Assembly: GCA_035610365.1 (NCBI GenBank)
Contig: CM069438.1
Span: 33,659,869-33,723,868, forward strand
Direction of reading: 5' to 3'
Length of the DNA stretch: 64,000 bases
Source: Aquatica leii
Lineage: Eukaryota; Arthropoda; Insecta; Coleoptera; Lampyridae
In this document: positions 59,973 through 64,000 of the stretch, piece after piece
Position numbering within the stretch: position 1 is the first letter of the stretch
Layout: each line of letters starts with the position of its first letter
Made by a program: the position numbers and the translations under genes
The notes under the pieces: model-generated
What the model saw: only the letters and a program-made list of their open reading frames with translations
What the model was told of the DNA's origin: nothing
Database searches by the model: none

Positions 59973-60803
59973 GTGTTTCACGTCGATCTTCTATCCCCGT
60001 TTGCTGGCGATAACCACAATACGCAAGTTCAGATTCGAACCAGAGTAATAAATAGCAGAACCAGGAATCCAATCGAAGAAATGGAGTTCGAGAAGTTTAT
60101 AAACTTATACGGAGGTTCTGGAAAAGCTAGGTTCGGAGTTACCACCGAGGAACAACAAGATCTGTTCGAGACACAAAAAGATTACGCCATCGCACATTGC
60201 GTGAGCGAGGATCTTGACATGTCCAGAGGGGTTGCAGTCGTGTTTAAAAAGAAGTTTGGGCAGCTAGATGAATTACAAAGACAGCAACCGGCAGTCGAAA
60301 AAGTTTTAGGACTACGTGGTGACGGACGTTTCGTTTTCTATTTGGTCACCAAGAAATACTCACGTGTCAACCCGTTATACAAAGATCTGTGGCGAACATT
60401 ATGGAGTCTCAAGAGAGAAATAGAGATCCATCATGTTAAGAAATTGGCAGTACCCAAGCTTGGTTGTGGCTTAGATCAACTGAATTGGAGGACAGTTCGA
60501 AACATGTTGGAGGTCGTCTTCCGAGGAACAGGCATTCAAGTGTTGGTCTGTAGTTACCAACCAAGGAGAATGTTAGGTCAGGAAAAGTCTATAGACTGTT
60601 ACTTTTATGGTCAAGGAAGTTGCCGAAATGGAGGAAGCTGCCGCTATCGCCACGATCCTTTTTACCGGTGTCGCATCCAGTTTCCTGTTCTGGGACAGAA
60701 CAGTCCTAAGAAGGGGGCAGTGAAACGTTCGAGAAGTTTATTGCAAAAGCAAGAGCCTTCTAGAAGCTGTTATGCATCTTCTAGAAGATATACCAAAAAA
60801 TAG
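59973..60803 (+). CDS. Macro domain (TARG1/OARD1-like) + CCCH zinc finger, C-terminal Pol extension
   Basis: A 276-codon uninterrupted frame. Residues 2-14 are the end of the integrase (FHVDLLSPF). About 66-195 form a macro domain: AHCVSEDLDMSRGVAVVFKKKFG, split here as AHCVSED and SRGVAVVFKKKFG, then FVFYLVTKK and LAVPKLGCGLDQLNW. In TARG1-type hydrolases a Lys in the FKKKFG stretch and the Asp of GCGLD are catalytic; both are present (Lys 92-94, Asp168). C209, C217, C223 and H227 give C-X7-C-X5-C-X3-H, a canonical CCCH finger that commonly binds RNA. The last 27 codons lie in the 3' LTR. Predicted role: remove ADP-ribose from protein or nucleic acid during the element's cycle; not demonstrated. 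The ATG at 59973 may not be the native start, since the frame looks like a continuation of Pol. Confidence 0.85.
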   Translation: MFHVDLLSPFAGDNHNTQVQIRTRVINSRTRNPIEEMEFEKFINLYGGSGKARFGVTTEEQQDLFETQKDYAIAHCVSEDLDMSRGVAVVFKKKFGQLDELQRQQPAVEKVLGLRGDGRFVFYLVTKKYSRVNPLYKDLWRTLWSLKREIEIHHVKKLAVPKLGCGLDQLNWRTVRNMLEVVFRGTGIQVLVCSYQPRRMLGQEKSIDCYFYGQGSCRNGGSCRYRHDPFYRCRIQFPVLGQNSPKKGAVKRSRSLLQKQEPSRSCYASSRRYTKK

Positions 60804-61200
60804 GAAACACTCTAGAAGGATTTCCTTATGTGTATATATATCGACGGAACAATTCGTAGGGCAGTTATTGCTGGAATGCGAATACAGCAGTGTTAAGAAG
60901 ATTATCGAGTTGAAATAAATAAGTCGTTAGCACGCGTGTGAGATAAACCTACCGAGAATAATCGTGTACGTGATTTTTAGTGTAAACAAGTGTGAAGCTA
61001 TCAGCGGACGTTATCTTATCTTCGTTTAAAAGTGATAGTGTTATACAACGGTTATACATAAATTAGTGTAAGTGTTTTCATTAAATATTATTAGATTTAA
61101 TTAGTTCGGTTAATTTAAAAGTGTACATATTTCTAGAATAAGTAAAACATAATTTTTAGTCGTATAAATATATTAGTTTTTAATAGATAAATACGCAACA
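60721..61200 (+). repeat. 3' LTR (480 bp)
   Basis: Starts TGAAACG after the purine tract, ends ACGCAACA, followed by the GTAT duplication. A TATATATA stretch and AATAAATAAG lie inside. The macro-CCCH frame runs 83 bp into it. Confidence 0.85.
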
Positions 61201-61215
61201 GTATTTTTGAAGTAA

Positions 61216-61437
61216 TTATTTCCTTCCATCTTTTTTCAGTTTGGCAGTTATCTTGTCACTCTCTGCTGCTTCTTTGTTTTTCATCTTTGATGTATGTTCT
61301 TCTATTACTTTAACTTCCGTCATTCTTGTTGTTTCTTTGTAAAAAATACTAAAATAACTTTTCCATTTTGTCTCTTTGTGTTCATCTATTGTTTTAATAT
61401 TCTTTGTAGTATTTTTCATGCTTTTTTGTTTGCTCAT
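61216..61437 (-). pseudogene. LINE RT N-terminal scrap
   Basis: A minus-strand 73-codon frame with KWKSYFSIFYKE, then MKNKEAAESDKITAKLKKDG, resembling the segment just before RT block 1 in RTE/other LINEs. Nothing further of the element is clear. Confidence 0.45.
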
Positions 61438-64000
61438 TTTGTCATCGTCTTGTTTTTGTTACGGTGTAATCTTTATTATTTTTTCTTTCACTAACTTTAT
61501 TTATTCCTTCATTTGTTTTTATCATAGTTTTTAAAGATTTTCTGTAATATATTTTGAATTGTTTTGGCATCTTCGTCCTTTCCATCAGTACTATGTATCG
61601 CTAAGTTTTTTTTCGTATGTCTTTTTCTAGTACTTCCATTCTTCTTTTCAGATTTGTGAGTCTTTTTAAACAGTTTATCTTATTGCTTGATCTTTTCTTC
61701 TTATCGAGCTTCAGTTTCATTTTCGCGTCTTTGTGAACTCGCCTTTTTAATTTTTGTTTTTTTTTATCTACAAATGCTACTATATTCTAAGTATAAACCA
61801 GCTTCTCGTACTATTTTTTTTTACTCAGCCTGTCTCTCTATGGTGAAAAGTCGCGTGTCTGTGTTTGTTAGCTTTTTTTGTTGGTTTTATACAAATTTAA
61901 ATTTTTTTGTTGTGATTCTAAGACAGGCAGTTAGTTTCAATTTTAATTGGTAAAATTATTACACTTTACTATTTAATCAGTCGATCTCTGAGATCTTTGA
62001 TACAATTAGCTCATCTTCATTACTTCAATAGTAAACTTTAATGCTAGCATATTTTTGTACTTTTAGAAAAATAAATTTTTCACAAACCTTTTAGAATTTA
62101 GAGAATAATATATAAAACAAATACACAATAAGTGTATTAAAAAAATTAAAATTTAAAAAGTAACAATAGAAATCGAGCATAATCACTTGTATACACGTAG
62201 TTAACAATGTATAATTGTTTTAATTTTCCCATTATCGCTAAGAAAGTTAAGCGATGTTATTCAAATATATGTGCATATATGTACTATCTTCCGATTGTGT
62301 TTTACCGGAGAAAGTGGCATAAAAACCCGAAATTTCTGACAGTCGAAAAACAAACCAAGAAAAAATTACATAAACCATAACGCCGTTAACAAAACATTAG
62401 GCTTTAAATAGTCAGTAGAGCATGCAAAGTCAAGACCATGGTGAGGTCATCGGGGGCCACTCTTACTTTCAAGTACTCGGTCATTGCATTCGTTACTTTC
62501 AATAACATTTCCCCATATTTATAAACACTCCCATGTAGAAATGCTATAAACTTACTTTTATAGAATCTTAATTAAAAAATTTTCTTTTTAGGAAACTGAA
62601 CTAATAACACACGATATGGAGTTTCTAAATCGAAGTACTTAAACTGTTAATATTTAGATAAGATTTTGAAGATAATCAATTTTCTCTTATTTGCATATAA
62701 AGTGTGGCAGTAGTGAGTTTAAAAATGAAAAAAATTGTACCAGCAAGCAAGACGTAAAAACCAGACCCAAATATTAACTTCCGATTTCGCTTTCCAAGTG
62801 AAAGCGGCGTTCCTTTGGAATTTTCTTCTTTTGCTTCTTCTGATAAACAAGTTTTCTTGTAATTTGTTTTGCAACATATCGAATGCGTCATCGTTGGACA
62901 AAAGTTTCTAATCTGTTTTGTTGGTGTTATTGTTACGTGATGTTGGTCACAGCAGTTACGTGATTTCGGCACACACTTTGGCTGACCGAATATAGTTTTT
63001 CATTTAATGTCGTAGCTTAAAGAAAATTATAATTTCTAGTTGCCTTAGTTGATACAGTATTTCTTATTTTATTATTTGTAATCTGACGAAAGCTTGTTAG
63101 TTTTTAATTTTTAATAATTCATAACACCATCCATTTTAAGAGTTTTTAAGAAAATTTCGAATTTTTTAAAGTGTTTGAAAAAAATATACAACTCAAAAAA
63201 ATCTTGATTGTAAAGATAAATTTTTGATATTTTGACTAAGATAAATATCTTGTTTGTTGAGTTTGGTTCAGCAAACGTCTATTACATAAAATCAACGATC
63301 CATGAAAAGTTGAGTAACAAAGGATAATGTTAACTTTTTATTACTATAACTACATAGTTTTATTGGGCTTTTATAAAATGTCTTAATAAGAATAAATACA
63401 AAATAACGTTATCACATGAAACATAAAACGTAGTTAATTGAAGAACTCAAAAGCTTTCAAAATATTTGAATAAATAAATAACACTGCAAAAATAAAGCTA
63501 AATATGCAAAACAACTATTTTTAAGGTACAATGATAAAATTTTTCACTCTAAACAGTAGTCTAGTCGACAAGTTCAAAAACGGATTTGGAATGACGTTTA
63601 GAAAATTGTATTAAAATGTTCTTTAACAGATAAAAAAATTACAAAAGTTATAAACAAATTAAGATGAAAAAAGAGGCATTTAGTATTTCGCGAATAACTT
63701 AGAAACTATAAGAGACAATTGCATTCTGAAACAAAATTCTTAAAGCGGAGGAAATTTGCAATAAAAAAGTTTTAACTTCCACAACTCTATCTCCATTGCT
63801 AATAATTTTAAATGAACGCTGAAAGTAGGTTTTCGCGTGACTATTTCGGAATGCGCGGGCGGCTTATGAAGCGAATACGTCACATAAAATAATTTTTTTA
63901 AGCGTTAAATGTTAATTAAAATCTTTTTTTTAAATTATGATGTATTCTCATCGCTTGAGGGAATAAGGTTCCGTTAGAAAAATTAAAAATCTTAATTTTT
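61438..64000. other. AT-rich region with one small membrane-type frame (62972-62676, minus)
   Basis: The minus-strand frame of 98 codons has a Cys/His-rich N-terminal half and one hydrophobic segment near the C-terminus (FGSGFYVLLAGTIFFIF). I do not recognise it, and no splice or promoter context supports it. The rest is AT-rich without features. Confidence 0.25.

Larger units (their letters stand above)
57292..61200 (+). mobile_element. Gypsy LTR retrotransposon carrying a macro-domain/CCCH extension
   Basis: A complete-ended insertion: 4-bp duplication GTAT (57288-57291 and 61201-61204), truncated 5' LTR, RT (with internal deletion), RNase H, integrase, macro domain + CCCH finger, purine tract AAGAAGGGGGCAG (60708-60720) and a full 3' LTR of 480 bp. 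A second, more decayed copy of the same family is split across 6690-6910 and 8094-8640 but ends before the macro-domain region. Confidence 0.88.

Noticed and set aside
1..64000. tRNA, rRNA, CRISPR arrays, bacterial operon features
   Set aside because: No cloverleaf with A/B boxes, no rRNA-like sequence, no regularly spaced repeats; the window is eukaryotic.

Overview
This is a stretch of animal nuclear DNA, almost certainly insect. It is AT-rich, full of decayed retrotransposons and DNA transposons, and its few host-like genes have short GT-AG introns. The best host gene is an odorant-binding protein of the Minus-C type (four conserved cysteines, C-X32-C-X38-C-X17-C), a class especially common in beetles. 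It sits beside a secreted Trp/Lys/His-rich low-complexity protein of structural (cuticle-like) character. A beetle is my best guess; the sequence alone does not prove it.

Layout. 1-6400: two R1-like LINEs lying head to head, the second split by an insertion. 6690-8640: a gypsy fragment into which a Penelope-like element (PLE) inserted. 8979-9310: a 332-bp PLE-derived palindromic unit with a 12-bp target duplication. 9446-12330: the host-gene island (odorant-binding protein, one orphan terminal exon, Trp-rich protein). 13950-16556: a Jockey-type LINE. 16580-19981: a decayed gypsy element. 20839-24150: a decayed PLE. 24840-25828: a large foldback element. 26755-32720: a PLE scrap, an LTR element with a tRNA-Lys-type primer site, and a purine-rich LINE. 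34329-36840 and 38230-40697: two complete copies of one DNA-transposon family (CAC-start inverted repeats, TAA duplications), the second inserted in another PLE. 40830-53001: a tangle of a multi-domain repeat protein of unknown function (FEN/PIN-like motif plus a CXC cysteine-rich tail), pogo transposase copies, copia scraps and another PLE end. 54521-57217: a Ginger-like integrase DNA transposon with about 220-bp inverted repeats and a TTGA duplication. 57292-61200: a gypsy element flanked by a GTAT duplication. 61201-64000: a LINE scrap and AT-rich DNA.

The most unusual system is in the last gypsy element. Downstream of the integrase, in the frame of the integrase C-terminus, is an uninterrupted 276-codon frame carrying a macro domain most like TARG1/OARD1 ADP-ribose hydrolases, with the Lys and Asp positions expected for catalysis, followed by a canonical CCCH zinc finger (C-X7-C-X5-C-X3-H). 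A retroelement carrying an ADP-ribosyl hydrolase joined to a candidate RNA-binding finger suggests a counter-defence or RNP function. That function is inference.

Other points of note are hammerhead-ribozyme-like cores in two PLE families, a UAAUG stop/start overlap between ORF1 and ORF2 of the Jockey element, and the long hairpin at 24840-25828. No rRNA, tRNA or CRISPR array was seen.
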